Shown piece by piece: positions 38,280 through 46,810 of a DNA stretch of 64,000 nt. Every line of letters starts with the position of its first letter. The stretch's first letter is position 1. The notes beneath the pieces are model-generated. The model saw only the letters and a program-made list of their open reading frames with translations, searched no databases and had not been told where the DNA came from. The stretch covers positions 34,926 to 98,925 of the forward strand of contig NZ_MUNP01000027.1 of assembly GCF_002001105.1 (NCBI RefSeq), read 5' to 3'. The DNA is from Rhodanobacter sp. C06 (GTDB lineage: Bacteria > Pseudomonadota > Gammaproteobacteria > Xanthomonadales > Rhodanobacteraceae). The translations under genes were made by a program, and so were the position numbers.

Positions 38280-40247
38280 TCAGCGCGGAGCGGTGAAGTT
38301 GCCCAGTACCGTCACGCCGCTCCAGACGCTTTCGCCCGTCACGGTGAGGTACCAGGTGCCGGCAGCCGGACGCGTGATCACCACGGACTCGTTGTTGCCG
38401 GAATGCGCCGACTTGAAGTCGTAACTGCCGGCGCTGGCCGGGGCGCCCTGCTTCACGTACAGCGTGACGTCGCCCTGGCCGCCCGAGGTGCGCAGACTGA
38501 GGCCGAGCGCCCCGGCCGGCACCTCGAGCTTGTAGACCGTGTTCGCGCCCGCCTTGCCGGACTGACCGGCCAACGCCAGGCCGTTGCCCAGCACGATGGC
38601 CGGGTCCGGTTCGCCCGGCTCGTCGCCGCCACCGGCCACGGCCTTGGCCACCGCGGCAGCGGCATCGACGATGCCGGCGCCGATCGGGCGGTTGTCCGGC
38701 GGCGCCACCTTCGGCGCCATCGCGGTGGACTGCAGCACGTCGAGCACCTCGTCCGGACCCAGCAGCGGCAGGTGGGCGGCGAGGCGCGCGCCCTGCACCA
38801 GCGCCACGATGCCCGAGACATGCGGCGTGGCCTGCGACGTGCCGGCCATACCGCCATAGTTGCTGTCGTTCGCCACCGGCGTGGTCTTGCCGCTGTTCAG
38901 CGCCTGCCAGATGAAGCCGTCGTTGGCCTGCGCGCCGCTGCTGCCGTCGTTGGCGTAGACGCCGCCGCCCGGCGCGGCGATCTTCACCGTGCTGCCGTAG
39001 TTGGAGTAGTACGCGCGCTTGCTGGTGACGCCGGAGGCGGCCACCGCGATCGCGCCGGGGCAGCTGGCGGGCGAGTAGCCAGCCGCATCCTTGTTGCTGT
39101 TGCCGGCCGCCACCACCACCACGGCGCCGAGCGCACGAGCCTTGTCGATCGCCTTGGCGGCCGAGCTGCTGGCGGTGCAGCTGCCGCTGCCGCCGAGGCT
39201 GAGGTTGATGACCCGGGCCGGATGGGTGTTCGCGGGCACACCGTCCACGCTGCCGCCCGCCGCCCACACGATGGCGTCGTTGATGTCGCTGTTGTAGCCG
39301 CCGCAATGACCGAGCACGCGCACCGGCAACACCTTCGCGCCATGCGCGATGCCCGCCATGCCCGCACCGTTGTTGGTCAGTTCGGCGCCGCTGGTGCTGG
39401 CGACGTGGGTGCCGTGCCAGCTGCTGTCCTCGGGCGGATTGGCGGCGTCGGTGCATTCGCTCAGCCACGGCTCGGTGGTGGTCCAGTCGCCGAGGTCCCA
39501 GCCGCCGGGGACGCGGCCGTCCTGCTCGCGCCCGGAGACGAAGGCGTCGGTGATGAAGTCGTAGCCGGCGTCGGCCAGCGAGGTGTCGACATCGACATGG
39601 CTGGTGATGCCGGTGTCCAGCACGGCGATCACGATGCCGCTGCCGTCGGCAAGATCCCAGGCGTTGTTGACGTTGCTGCCGCCCCAGTTCGCGGCACCGG
39701 ACACGGTGGCCGCGCCGTCCGGCGTCTTCAGGTTCCACTGATACTTCGCGTAGTAGGTGTCGTTCGGGGTGAACGTGGCCGGGGCCAGCAAATCGGACGC
39801 GCGGATGTCGCGCACCGCGTGCCACAGCAGGTCGGGTTCGACGTAGGCCACCGCCGGATCGGCGGCGATCTGCTCGATCAGCGCGGCGGCTTCGGCGCGG
39901 CCGAGCTTGCGCGAGGTGCGGATCAGGTCCGCCCCGGCCGCCAGCTTGCGCTGGTAGCTCGCCGCGACCGTCTTCGGCGGCGTGTTGCCCGGCATGCGCG
40001 CCGCCGCGTTCAAGCCCGCGCGATCGATCGCCGCGCCGACGCTCTGCACCGCGGCGCCACGCTGCACGGCCTGCGTGCTGCCGTCGCGGTAACTGACGAT
40101 GAATCGGTCGTAGCTGCCGCCATCCTGCAGGCCACTGACATCGAAACGCGCCGCCGCCTGCAGCGCGCCGCCCGCCACCGCGGGCAACGACAGCGCCATG
40201 GCCACGGCCGCCGCGAGCAAACCCTTGACTCCCAAGTGTTTCGTCAT
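38280..40247 (-). CDS. Secreted subtilisin-like serine protease (S8) with PPC domain
   Basis: A 655-residue exported protease: signal peptide (MTKHLGVKGLLAAAVAMALS), a propeptide to about residue 140, then an S8 domain with Asp (VIAVLDTGIT, about 211), His (HGTHVAST, about 277) and Ser (GMAGTSQATPHVSG, about 469). The last 90 residues form a pre-peptidase C-terminal (PPC) domain ending ESVWSGVTVLGNFTAPR. Secretion by a T2SS is typical for this family in Xanthomonas and fits the gsp genes nearby. GGGGAGTT precedes the ATG at 40247. Confidence 0.94.
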   Translation of the reverse strand: MTKHLGVKGLLAAAVAMALSLPAVAGGALQAAARFDVSGLQDGGSYDRFIVSYRDGSTQAVQRGAAVQSVGAAIDRAGLNAAARMPGNTPPKTVAASYQRKLAAGADLIRTSRKLGRAEAAALIEQIAADPAVAYVEPDLLWHAVRDIRASDLLAPATFTPNDTYYAKYQWNLKTPDGAATVSGAANWGGSNVNNAWDLADGSGIVIAVLDTGITSHVDVDTSLADAGYDFITDAFVSGREQDGRVPGGWDLGDWTTTEPWLSECTDAANPPEDSSWHGTHVASTSGAELTNNGAGMAGIAHGAKVLPVRVLGHCGGYNSDINDAIVWAAGGSVDGVPANTHPARVINLSLGGSGSCTASSSAAKAIDKARALGAVVVVAAGNSNKDAAGYSPASCPGAIAVAASGVTSKRAYYSNYGSTVKIAAPGGGVYANDGSSGAQANDGFIWQALNSGKTTPVANDSNYGGMAGTSQATPHVSGIVALVQGARLAAHLPLLGPDEVLDVLQSTAMAPKVAPPDNRPIGAGIVDAAAAVAKAVAGGGDEPGEPDPAIVLGNGLALAGQSGKAGANTVYKLEVPAGALGLSLRTSGGQGDVTLYVKQGAPASAGSYDFKSAHSGNNESVVITRPAAGTWYLTVTGESVWSGVTVLGNFTAPR

Positions 40248-40407
40248 GCCGAACTCCCCGTTGTGCCGGCGGCCATCCGCCGCCCGGCGTCCCTGGCGCC
40301 CATCGGCGCCTTCGATATGCCGTTCCTCGTCCCCACGAGGTAACGGCGTCCGGTCAGTCCACGGGCGTGGACAGGCGGGGCGGTCACACCGGCCCGCGCC
40401 CCGCCCG

Positions 40408-40469
40408 TTTCGTGACATGCTTCGCAAACTAGCCGCAAAGATTTGCGAAGGTCAATACGAATCACGAAA
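40408..40469. promoter_or_regulatory. Nested dyad upstream of the S8 protease
   Basis: Outer arms TTTCGTGA (40408-40415) and TCACGAAA (40462-40469) enclose inner arms CTTCGCAAA (40420-40428) and TTTGCGAAG (40442-40450). The patch is AT-richer than its surroundings and lies 160 bp upstream of the protease start. In the 340-bp gap 40248-40587 this is the only structure I see besides GC-rich leader sequence. Confidence 0.55.
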
Positions 40470-40587
40470 GTTCTTGCATAAGCTGCCGATAACGCGGCGC
40501 GGTTTGCGTTCGTGTCATCCGCGGCGGACGGATGGCGAATCTGCGCGGGTCTGGGACAATCCCCGTTCGCCCTCCATGGATCCGCGC

Positions 40588-41385
40588 ATGCAGCTGCTCG
40601 ACATCGGCGCCAATCTCGGCCACGAATCCTTCCGCCACGACTTCGACGCCGTGCTGCAGCGTGCGCGGGAACATGGCGTGGACCGGATGATCGTCACCGG
40701 CGCATCGCGCGAGGGCAGCGAACACGCGCTGGCGCTGGCGCATGCCCATCCCGGCGTGCTGTGGGCCACCGCCGGCGTGCACCCGCACCACGCGGTGGAC
40801 TACGGCGACGCCACCGACGCACGGCTGCGCGTGTTGGCGCAGGATTCTGCGGTACGTGCGGTAGGCGAGACCGGGCTGGACTACAACCGCAACTACTCGC
40901 CGCGCGACGTGCAGCTGGCGGTGTTCGAGCGGCAACTGGCGATCGCGGCGGAACTGGGCAAGCCGCTGTTCCTGCACCAACGCGACGCGCACGGGGATTT
41001 CGTCGCCCTGCTCCGCCGCTGGCGCGACAAGGTGCCGGCCGCGGTGGTGCACTGCTTCACCGACAGCCGCGAGGCGCTGCGCGACTACCTCGCGCTGGAC
41101 TGCCACATCGGCATCACCGGCTGGATCTGCGACGAACGCCGCGGCAGCCACCTCCGCGAGCTGGTGCGCGAGATTCCCGCCGACCGCCTGATGATCGAGA
41201 CCGATGCGCCCTATCTGTTGCCGCGCACCGTGCGCCCGCAGCCCTCGCACCGGCGCAACGAACCGATGTACCTGAAGCACATCTGCGCGGAGATCGCACG
41301 CGACCGCGGTGAGCCGGCCGAGGTCACCGCGGCGAACAGCACGGCCACGGCCGCGGCGTTCTTCGGTCTGCCACGCGCCGACTGA
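40588..41385 (+). CDS. tatD: TatD family metal-dependent hydrolase
   Basis: A 265-residue TIM-barrel hydrolase with DNase or quality-control roles. Strong similarity to E. coli TatD: MQLLDIGANLGHESF, TAGVHPHHAVDY, GETGLDYNRNYS, HQRDAHGDF, VHCFTDSREAL and IETDAPYLLPR. I start at 40588 because homologues have 3-5 residues before LDIG; the ATG at 40576 is the alternative. The gene ends exactly one base before the convergent stop of the next gene, with no terminator between. Confidence 0.92.
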   Translation: MQLLDIGANLGHESFRHDFDAVLQRAREHGVDRMIVTGASREGSEHALALAHAHPGVLWATAGVHPHHAVDYGDATDARLRVLAQDSAVRAVGETGLDYNRNYSPRDVQLAVFERQLAIAAELGKPLFLHQRDAHGDFVALLRRWRDKVPAAVVHCFTDSREALRDYLALDCHIGITGWICDERRGSHLRELVREIPADRLMIETDAPYLLPRTVRPQPSHRRNEPMYLKHICAEIARDRGEPAEVTAANSTATAAAFFGLPRAD

Positions 41386-42225
41386 TCAGCCGGTGCGGCG
41401 CAGCCACAGGCTGCCGCCGTGGCGTGGACGCTCGCCGAGAAAGTCGCCGAGCGCAGCACCGTGGCGTTCCCGCGCAATGGCGCTGCCGTACACGATCTGC
41501 CAATCGCGGTTGCCCGACAGGAAGGCCTGCAACAGGTATTGCTCGTTCCAGCTGAAGCCGAGTTCGCATACCCAACGCTGCGGGTAATCGAGCGGCAGAA
41601 AGATGTCGTGGAAATGCACCAGCACGCCTGGCTGCAGGATCGGCAGGATGTCAAGCACCAGCCGGTTCACGTCGCTGCCGGTCTTGGAGACATGCGATGA
41701 ATCGACAAACAGCACGTCGTCCCGCGCCAGTTCCGCGAAGCACCGTTCGTCGACTCGCTGCACCCGCTCGCGAATGAGCGTGATGCGACCCGCGTCGTGT
41801 GACCGCTGGAGAAATGGCCGCGGATATGGCTCGATGCAGGTGATCGACGCCTCGTCTCCGAAAAACCGCGCGTTCATGTCGAGCAGGAGCAGGGTGGAAT
41901 AGCCCGACCCCACCTCGACGATCCGACGCGGCTTGACCGTCTGCAGCAGGCAGTACATCACACGCGGGTCCTGGCGCTCGAACTGGCCGTTGAAGTCGTA
42001 GAAGCGGTCGAGCGTATCGTCGGACGGCCCGCTTTCCGGGTAATCGTAGCCTTGGAGCAGCGGCGGAAACACCTCGCGCAGCAGATGTTCGTGCCCGGAC
42101 GGATTGAGATCGATGCCGCGCATCGGGCGTTCCGTTTCCCACAGCATGGTGCGGTCGGCGATCGCCTCGTCCGGGTTGACCACCGGTGAGTAGAAGTGGC
42201 CATCGGGAAAGGCTGGTTTGGTCAT
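41386..42225 (-). CDS. Class I SAM-dependent methyltransferase (Methyltransf_24-like)
   Basis: A 279-residue methyltransferase with the SAM-binding strand RRIVEVGSGYSTLLLL, an acidic second strand (ASITCIEPYPRPFL), and DDVLFVDSSHVSKTGSD as post-II segment; FHDIFLPLDYPQRWV follows. Homologues modify small molecules or surface glycans (CmcI-like), but no substrate can be assigned. The start at 42225 (MTKPAFPDGHFY) was chosen because upstream sequence lacks homology. Composition is slightly less GC-rich than its neighbours. Confidence 0.8.
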   Translation of the reverse strand: MTKPAFPDGHFYSPVVNPDEAIADRTMLWETERPMRGIDLNPSGHEHLLREVFPPLLQGYDYPESGPSDDTLDRFYDFNGQFERQDPRVMYCLLQTVKPRRIVEVGSGYSTLLLLDMNARFFGDEASITCIEPYPRPFLQRSHDAGRITLIRERVQRVDERCFAELARDDVLFVDSSHVSKTGSDVNRLVLDILPILQPGVLVHFHDIFLPLDYPQRWVCELGFSWNEQYLLQAFLSGNRDWQIVYGSAIARERHGAALGDFLGERPRHGGSLWLRRTG

Positions 42226-42312
42226 GGAGACGACACCCGGCGAAGAATTCGCAAAGCCTATCCTGATGTGCACGCGGTTGTCGCAGTGTGCATCGACGCA
42301 CACGGGCGAACG

Positions 42313-43059
42313 TCAGCCCACGCGGCCCACCAGCGTCACGAACGGCCAGCGCACCGCGCGCACCTGCTCAGGGTCACCCCATGCCGCAGCCAGTTCCGGC
42401 GTTGCCGCCTGTACCGCGTCGCTGCCGGTGCGCTTCTGGTACCGCTGGGTGGCCGACCACGAGCGCAGGTAGGCGAGGAACTGGGCGAGGTTCCAGTCGG
42501 CACGCATCATGAAACTGGGCGACTCCACGCGCGTGAACGGGAACGGCAGGTCGCGGTAGCCGGTATCTACCAGCGCGCGTTCGGGTGGCCAGTCCGGGCC
42601 CAGCGTGTCGGCGTAGAGGCGCCGTTCGACCGCATCGACCTCGTGGCTCACGCTGCAGTTGCCGTAGGCGGAGATCGCCAGCAGCGCGCCGGGTTTCGCC
42701 ACGCGGCGCACCTCGGCATGGAAGGCGTCGAGGTCGAACCAGTGCAGCGCCTGGGACACGCCGACCAGGCTCGCGCTGCCCGCGGCGAGCGTGCTGCGCT
42801 CGGCCGGCTCCACGCGGTAGTCGATCTGCGGTTGCGCGGCAGCCTGTGCGATCTGGGTGGCGCTGGGATCGGTGGCGACCACGCGCCCGAAATGCGCGGC
42901 GAGGCCGAGGCTGGCCTGGCCGTTGCCGCAACCGGCGTCCCAGGCCAGCGCGCGGTCGGGCGCCTGCTGCGCCAGCCAGTCGAACCAGTCGGCGGGCGGC
43001 AAGGGACGCGCGTCGCGATACAACGCGGCGTGGCCGGAGAAGTGATCCTTGAATTCCAT
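42313..43059 (-). CDS. Class I SAM-dependent methyltransferase (type 11)
   Basis: A 248-residue methyltransferase: motif I ALAWDAGCGNGQASLGLA, post-I VVATDPSATQI, motif II region LVGVSQALHWFDL and PGALLAISAYGN. It belongs to the small trans-aconitate-methyltransferase-like group; the substrate is unknown. It is separated by 178 bp, holding two tandem palindrome units, from the rluE-like gene. Confidence 0.85.
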   Translation of the reverse strand: MEFKDHFSGHAALYRDARPLPPADWFDWLAQQAPDRALAWDAGCGNGQASLGLAAHFGRVVATDPSATQIAQAAAQPQIDYRVEPAERSTLAAGSASLVGVSQALHWFDLDAFHAEVRRVAKPGALLAISAYGNCSVSHEVDAVERRLYADTLGPDWPPERALVDTGYRDLPFPFTRVESPSFMMRADWNLAQFLAYLRSWSATQRYQKRTGSDAVQAATPELAAAWGDPEQVRAVRWPFVTLVGRVG

Positions 43060-43118
43060 GCGCGGACTCCGTGGGGACGGACGCCGCGATTATCGCGCCT
43101 CAGTGCATGGTTTTTTTT

Positions 43119-43168
43119 GCGATCGTCCCTGATCGCGAGGATCAAACGGGGCGGCCATCCATGGCTGC
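43119..43168. repeat. Paired-palindrome unit 3
   Basis: A: GCGATC-GTCCCT-GATCGC (43119-43136), preceded by an 8-T run. B: GCGGCCAT-CC-ATGGCTGC (43151-43168, one arm mismatch). Spacer GAGGATCAAACGGG, which is repeated in unit 4. Confidence 0.8.
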
Positions 43169-43183
43169 ACTCCCTACCCTCTT

Positions 43184-43232
43184 GCGATCATCCATGATCG
43201 CGAGGATCAAACGGGCGGCCATCCATGGCCGC
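43184..43232. repeat. Paired-palindrome unit 4
   Basis: A: GCGATC-ATCCAT-GATCGC (43184-43201). B: GCGGCCAT-CC-ATGGCCGC (43215-43232, perfect). The spacer is the same GAGGATCAAACGGG as in unit 3, so units 3 and 4 are a direct duplication. A and B share the central ATCCAT. Confidence 0.8.
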
Positions 43233-43237
43233 ACTCT

Positions 43238-43771
43238 TCAAGCGATCACGCGCGTTTCGCCCGGCGCAAGTCCATCGAGCGCGTAGTCACCGATGCGCAC
43301 GCGGATCAGCCGCAGCGTGGGGAAACCTACCGCCGCGGTCATCCGCCGCACCTGGCGGTTGCGGCCTTCGCGCAAGGTGAGCTCGAGCCAGCTGGTGGGG
43401 ATGCTCTTGCGGAAGCGCACCGGCGGGTCGCGCGGCCACAGCCAGTCCGGCTCCTCCGCGTGCTCGGCAGGCGCCGGCAAGGTGGGGCCGTCGTTCAACA
43501 GCACGCCGCGGCGCAGCGCGGCGAGCGCCGCGTCGTCGATCGTGCCATCCACCTGCACCAGGTAGGTCTTGGGTTGCTTGTGGCGCGGGTCGGCCAGCCG
43601 CTGCTGCAGCCGGCCGTCGTCGGTGAGCAGCAGCAGGCCTTCGCTGTCGTGGTCCAGCCGGCCCGCGGCGTAGACGCCCTTCTGTTTCACGTAGTCGGCC
43701 AGCGTGGGCCGGCCGTGCTCGTCGGTGAACTGGCAGAGCACGCCGTAGGGCTTGTTCAGCGCGATGAGCAT
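43238..43771 (-). CDS. rluE: 23S rRNA pseudouridine synthase, RluE-like
   Basis: A 177-residue RsuA/RluB/E/F-type synthase lacking the N-terminal S4 domain, which fits RluE (uridine 2457 in E. coli). The catalytic Asp is in [16 protein letters not shown]; the [20 protein letters not shown] and [17 protein letters not shown] motifs are clear. RluF is excluded by length and lack of the S4 domain. The exact target base is inferred from the family. Confidence 0.88.
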   Translation of the reverse strand: MLIALNKPYGVLCQFTDEHGRPTLADYVKQKGVYAAGRLDHDSEGLLLLTDDGRLQQRLADPRHKQPKTYLVQVDGTIDDAALAALRRGVLLNDGPTLPAPAEHAEEPDWLWPRDPPVRFRKSIPTSWLELTLREGRNRQVRRMTAAVGFPTLRLIRVRIGDYALDGLAPGETRVIA

Positions 43772-43790
43772 GGCCGCCGTGTGCGCGGTG

Positions 43791-44666
43791 TTAGTGCGCT
43801 GGCGCGGCGGTGGCTTCCACCGGCTTCACGAAGCGCAGCGTCATGCGGTCCGATTCGCCGATCGCCAGATACTTCGCCCGGTCCTTGTCGCCCAAGGTCA
43901 GCGTGGGCGGCAAGGTCCACACGCCCTTCGGATAGTCCTTGGTGTCCCTGGGGTTGGCGTTGATCTCGCTCTGGCCGGCGAACCTGAAGCCGGCGTCGGT
44001 GGCGAGCTTGATCACGTAGTCCGTGGGCAGGTAGCCGCTGGATTCCACGGCGGCCAGGCTGGCGCCCGGCGCGGCGCGATGGTCGGTCACGCCGAGCACG
44101 CCACCAGGGCGGAGTACGGCGAAGAACGCCTTGAACATCGCCGGCGCGGTGCCGGCCTCGGTCCAGTTGTGCACGTTGCGGAAAGTCAGCACGCGGTCGG
44201 CCGAGCCGGGCGGCCCGAACACCGGCGCCCTGGGATCGAACTCGACGATGCGGGCCTTGCCGTAATCGACCGGATCGGCCGCGAATTTCTTGCGCAGCTT
44301 GCTGTCGTCGCGTTTGGCTTCGTCACCGCTCGCCGGCACGGGCTCGGCAGCGATGTAGTGGCCGTGGTCGCGCAGCAGTGGCGCAAGCACCTCGCTGTAC
44401 CAGCCGGCGGACGGGTTGATTTCGACCACCGTCTGGTTCGGCTGGACGCCGAAGAATTGCAGCGTGGCCTTCGGGTGGCGGTAGACGTCGCGCGCGCGAT
44501 TCGCCGGCGAGCGCCAGCCGCCCGCCAGCACGGCATCGATGCTGCTGGCGCCGGTCGACGATACCGCCGCGCCGGCGGGTGGATGCTTCATCGCCTGCTG
44601 CGCGCCTGCCGCTGCGCCGAAAACCATCAGTGCAATGCCTATTCCACGGAGCTGCGAACGTTTCAT
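43791..44666 (-). CDS. Predicted exported SAM-dependent methyltransferase-like protein
   Basis: A 291-residue protein with an N-terminal export signal ([20 protein letters not shown], then GAQQA) followed by a methyltransferase-like fold: [30 protein letters not shown], and [14 protein letters not shown]. The glycine-rich SAM loop is modified (EINPSAGW instead of DxGxGxG). A periplasmic methyltransferase has no obvious supply of SAM, so the function is open; the family is common in Xanthomonadales and Caulobacterales. The start at 44666 was chosen at the signal peptide. Confidence 0.8.
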   Translation of the reverse strand: MKRSQLRGIGIALMVFGAAAGAQQAMKHPPAGAAVSSTGASSIDAVLAGGWRSPANRARDVYRHPKATLQFFGVQPNQTVVEINPSAGWYSEVLAPLLRDHGHYIAAEPVPASGDEAKRDDSKLRKKFAADPVDYGKARIVEFDPRAPVFGPPGSADRVLTFRNVHNWTEAGTAPAMFKAFFAVLRPGGVLGVTDHRAAPGASLAAVESSGYLPTDYVIKLATDAGFRFAGQSEINANPRDTKDYPKGVWTLPPTLTLGDKDRAKYLAIGESDRMTLRFVKPVEATAAPAH

Positions 44667-44747
44667 GGTGACTCCTCGTACATGAAGCCGGCCGCACACT
44701 CTGCCGGCCGGTCAGTGGGGGAACGGTCGAGACGTAACAGCCGCGCC

Positions 44748-45410
44748 TCAGAACGGTCGCGGACACACCGATTGCAGGCCGTCGATATGCTCGTGCAAGT
44801 CCGAGGCGATGCCCTGCCACATCGGGTCGAGGATGAAGTCTATGCCTTCGCGTCGCGCCAGCTTCGCGGCGGGGATGAAGTCCGCGTCCCCGGCCACCAG
44901 CACGATCTGGTCCACCAGGTGCTTGTAGGCCAGCGCGGCGATGTCGATGCCGATCTTCATGTCCACCTGGGTCTGGCGCATGTCCGGCTCGTAGTGCTCG
45001 TCGCGCAGGTCGTCCCATTTCAAGCTGCCGTCGCGGAGCTGCTGCATGGCCTGGTACTTCAGCTTCCACTCGCCGCGCTCGGCGAGCCGGCCCAGCCGCA
45101 GCGCCATCTTGCGCTGGCGGCGCAGCTGCTCATGCAGCTCGCGGCGGAACGCGGCGGCGCCGCTGCGGCCGAAGTCCACGCTGTCGCCGCTCACCGGGCG
45201 CGCGAAGGTCTTGTCCAGCGGCGGGCAGTCGTAGAAGAAGATGCGGTACAGCGATTCGCGCGGGCGGTCCAGCGCCTTCAGGTGTTCCAGTGCCATGCCG
45301 AACACGGTCTTGGCCACGGTGCGTGCGTCGTTCGCGTCGCGCTCGCCCCACACCTTGCGGTAGCGGGCGAGGAAGAAGGCGCCGTCGACGAGGATGGCGG
45401 TGCGTTGCAT
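44748..45410 (-). CDS. NYN-domain (PIN-like) putative nuclease
   Basis: A 220-residue protein with the NYN/PIN-like acidic residues: ILVDGAFF near the N-terminus, DMKIGIDIAALA and VLVAGDADFIPA. These predict a metal-dependent RNase fold, as in LabA/VapC relatives. It has AGGA 6 nt before the ATG. No antitoxin-like neighbour is present, so a toxin role is not supported. The gene stands alone between two unrelated genes on the minus strand. Confidence 0.85.
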   Translation of the reverse strand: MQRTAILVDGAFFLARYRKVWGERDANDARTVAKTVFGMALEHLKALDRPRESLYRIFFYDCPPLDKTFARPVSGDSVDFGRSGAAAFRRELHEQLRRQRKMALRLGRLAERGEWKLKYQAMQQLRDGSLKWDDLRDEHYEPDMRQTQVDMKIGIDIAALAYKHLVDQIVLVAGDADFIPAAKLARREGIDFILDPMWQGIASDLHEHIDGLQSVCPRPF

Positions 45411-45508
45411 AGGAAATCCTCATGGGGTGCAGCTAATAAAGTACGCATGGTCCGCGCGCAACGGCGCGCGCCCGCATTTTACGCAATGCCTGTCGTCGGC
45501 GAAGCGGA

Positions 45509-46432
45509 TCAGGCGACGGGCAGCAGTGCGTCCGGCTCCCACACGTGCATCTGCTCGCGAAAGGTCTTCGCCTCGACCAGCAGCCACTCGCGGAAGGTCT
45601 GCAGGCCGCGGTGCTCCTGCGAGCGCGGCGGGTAGACCAGCCAGTACGCCTCCGGCACCGGCAGGTAGTGGCTGCCCAGCACCACCAGCAGGCCGGCGTC
45701 GATCAGCGATTTCGAGGTGACCATGCGGCCCAGCCCCACGCCGAGGCCTTCCAGTGCCGCGTGGCGCGCCGCGTCGACGCTGTCGAAGTTCGCCACGCGC
45801 CGCGCGGGCAGCTTGCCGCCGAAGCGCTGGAACCAGTCGCGCCAGCGGTCGGCCGGGTTCGGATCGCCCAGCAACGGCCAGTCGCTGAGGTCGGCGGAGC
45901 TGGCGCCGCCCATCCGCGCCACCAGCGCCGGCGCCGCCACCGGAGCCAGCCATTCGGCGAACAGCCGGTCGGCATGCAGGCCCGACCACTCGCCGCGACC
46001 GTAACGCAGCCCGCAGTCCACCGGCTCGCGCTCGAAATCGACCAGCGCCGACGAAGACTGCAGGTTGAGCTCCAGATCCGGATGCGCCGCCACCATGCGC
46101 GGCAGGCGCGGCATCAGCCAACTCGACATGATGCCGGGGCTGGCGCTGAGGGTGAGCGCGTCGTGACGGTGTTCGCGGTAGCGCATCAGCGCGTGCTCGA
46201 TGCCGTCGAAATGCTCGCCCACCGCCTCGAACAGGCGGCAGCCTTCCACGGTGAGGCTGACCCCGCGCGGGCCGCGCTCGAACAGGCGCCGGCCCAGCCG
46301 ATCCTCCAGCTGGCGCATCTGGTGGCTGAGCGCGCTCACGGTGAGATTGGCCTGTTCGGCGGCGCGCGACAGCTTGCCGAAGCGGGCGACCAGCACGAAC
46401 TGCTGCAGCAAGTCCAGCGAGAGCCGCGTCAT
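45509..46432 (-). CDS. LysR-family transcriptional regulator (GcvA-like)
   Basis: A 307-residue regulator: winged HTH in the first 60 residues (LSRAAEQANLTVSALSHQM, then RLGRRLFERG) and a periplasmic-binding-protein-like effector domain. It is divergent from a small gene and the cupin/monooxygenase/reductase set, the normal arrangement for control of that set. A CTTGAA-TTTCC-TTCAAG palindrome overlaps its ribosome-binding site (46433-46449). Confidence 0.9.
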   Translation of the reverse strand: MTRLSLDLLQQFVLVARFGKLSRAAEQANLTVSALSHQMRQLEDRLGRRLFERGPRGVSLTVEGCRLFEAVGEHFDGIEHALMRYREHRHDALTLSASPGIMSSWLMPRLPRMVAAHPDLELNLQSSSALVDFEREPVDCGLRYGRGEWSGLHADRLFAEWLAPVAAPALVARMGGASSADLSDWPLLGDPNPADRWRDWFQRFGGKLPARRVANFDSVDAARHAALEGLGVGLGRMVTSKSLIDAGLLVVLGSHYLPVPEAYWLVYPPRSQEHRGLQTFREWLLVEAKTFREQMHVWEPDALLPVA

Positions 46433-46449
46433 CTTGAATTTCCTTCAAG
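46433..46449. promoter_or_regulatory. Palindrome in the divergent LysR intergenic region
   Basis: CTTGAA-TTTCC-TTCAAG, perfect 6-bp arms, starts immediately before the LysR start codon and covers its SD sequence. It could be an operator for autoregulation; the T-N11-A form of LysR boxes is met only loosely. Confidence 0.4.
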
Positions 46450-46535
46450 GCAGACTTGCGAAGATATCGCTTTTTCGGCGCGGCGCCACGCTTTACCTTG
46501 CACTCGTCCCCACCCCCACTTGCAAGGAATTCACC

Positions 46536-46745
46536 ATGCGCTCGCCCTTCGTCGGCCTGCTGCTGCAGCACGGCCATGTGCATTCCCCTGAACTCGTCCG
46601 CGAGCTGGATCGCGCGGACCAGCGTCCGCTGACCCTGCGCGGTGCGTTCCGTCAACTCACCGCGCCGGACGCCGCCGAACGCCGCAACTCGTGGCGCGCC
46701 ACGGCCGGCGGTGCGCGCCGGCTGTTCCCCATCAACTCGCCCTGA
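46536..46745 (+). CDS. Small hypothetical protein (69 aa)
   Basis: A 69-residue, Arg-rich (about 15 %), basic soluble protein beginning MRSPFVGLLLQHGHVHSPEL. I do not recognise it. AAGGA 7 nt before the ATG, its place directly opposite the LysR gene, and codon bias like that of neighbours support a real gene. Longer in-frame starts (46200) run through the LysR gene and were rejected. An 11-bp hairpin separates it from the cupin gene. Confidence 0.6.
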   Translation: MRSPFVGLLLQHGHVHSPELVRELDRADQRPLTLRGAFRQLTAPDAAERRNSWRATAGGARRLFPINSP

Positions 46746-46754
46746 GCTGGTCAG

Positions 46755-46782
46755 CCGGGCATGCCCGCACCGGCATGCCCGG
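46755..46782 (+). terminator. Hairpin between the small gene and the cupin gene
   Basis: CCGGGCATGCC / GGCATGCCCGG, a perfect 11-bp stem with a 6-nt loop CGCACC, starting 9 bp after the small gene's stop. No T-run follows. It may limit read-through or protect an mRNA 3' end. Confidence 0.5.
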
Positions 46783-46810
46783 TCGGGGCGCCCATGAACG
46801 GAGTGCGACC

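Noticed and set aside
40198..41385. 395-codon form of TatD
   Set aside because: The first 130 codons cover the protease leader and the nested dyad and have no TatD homology.
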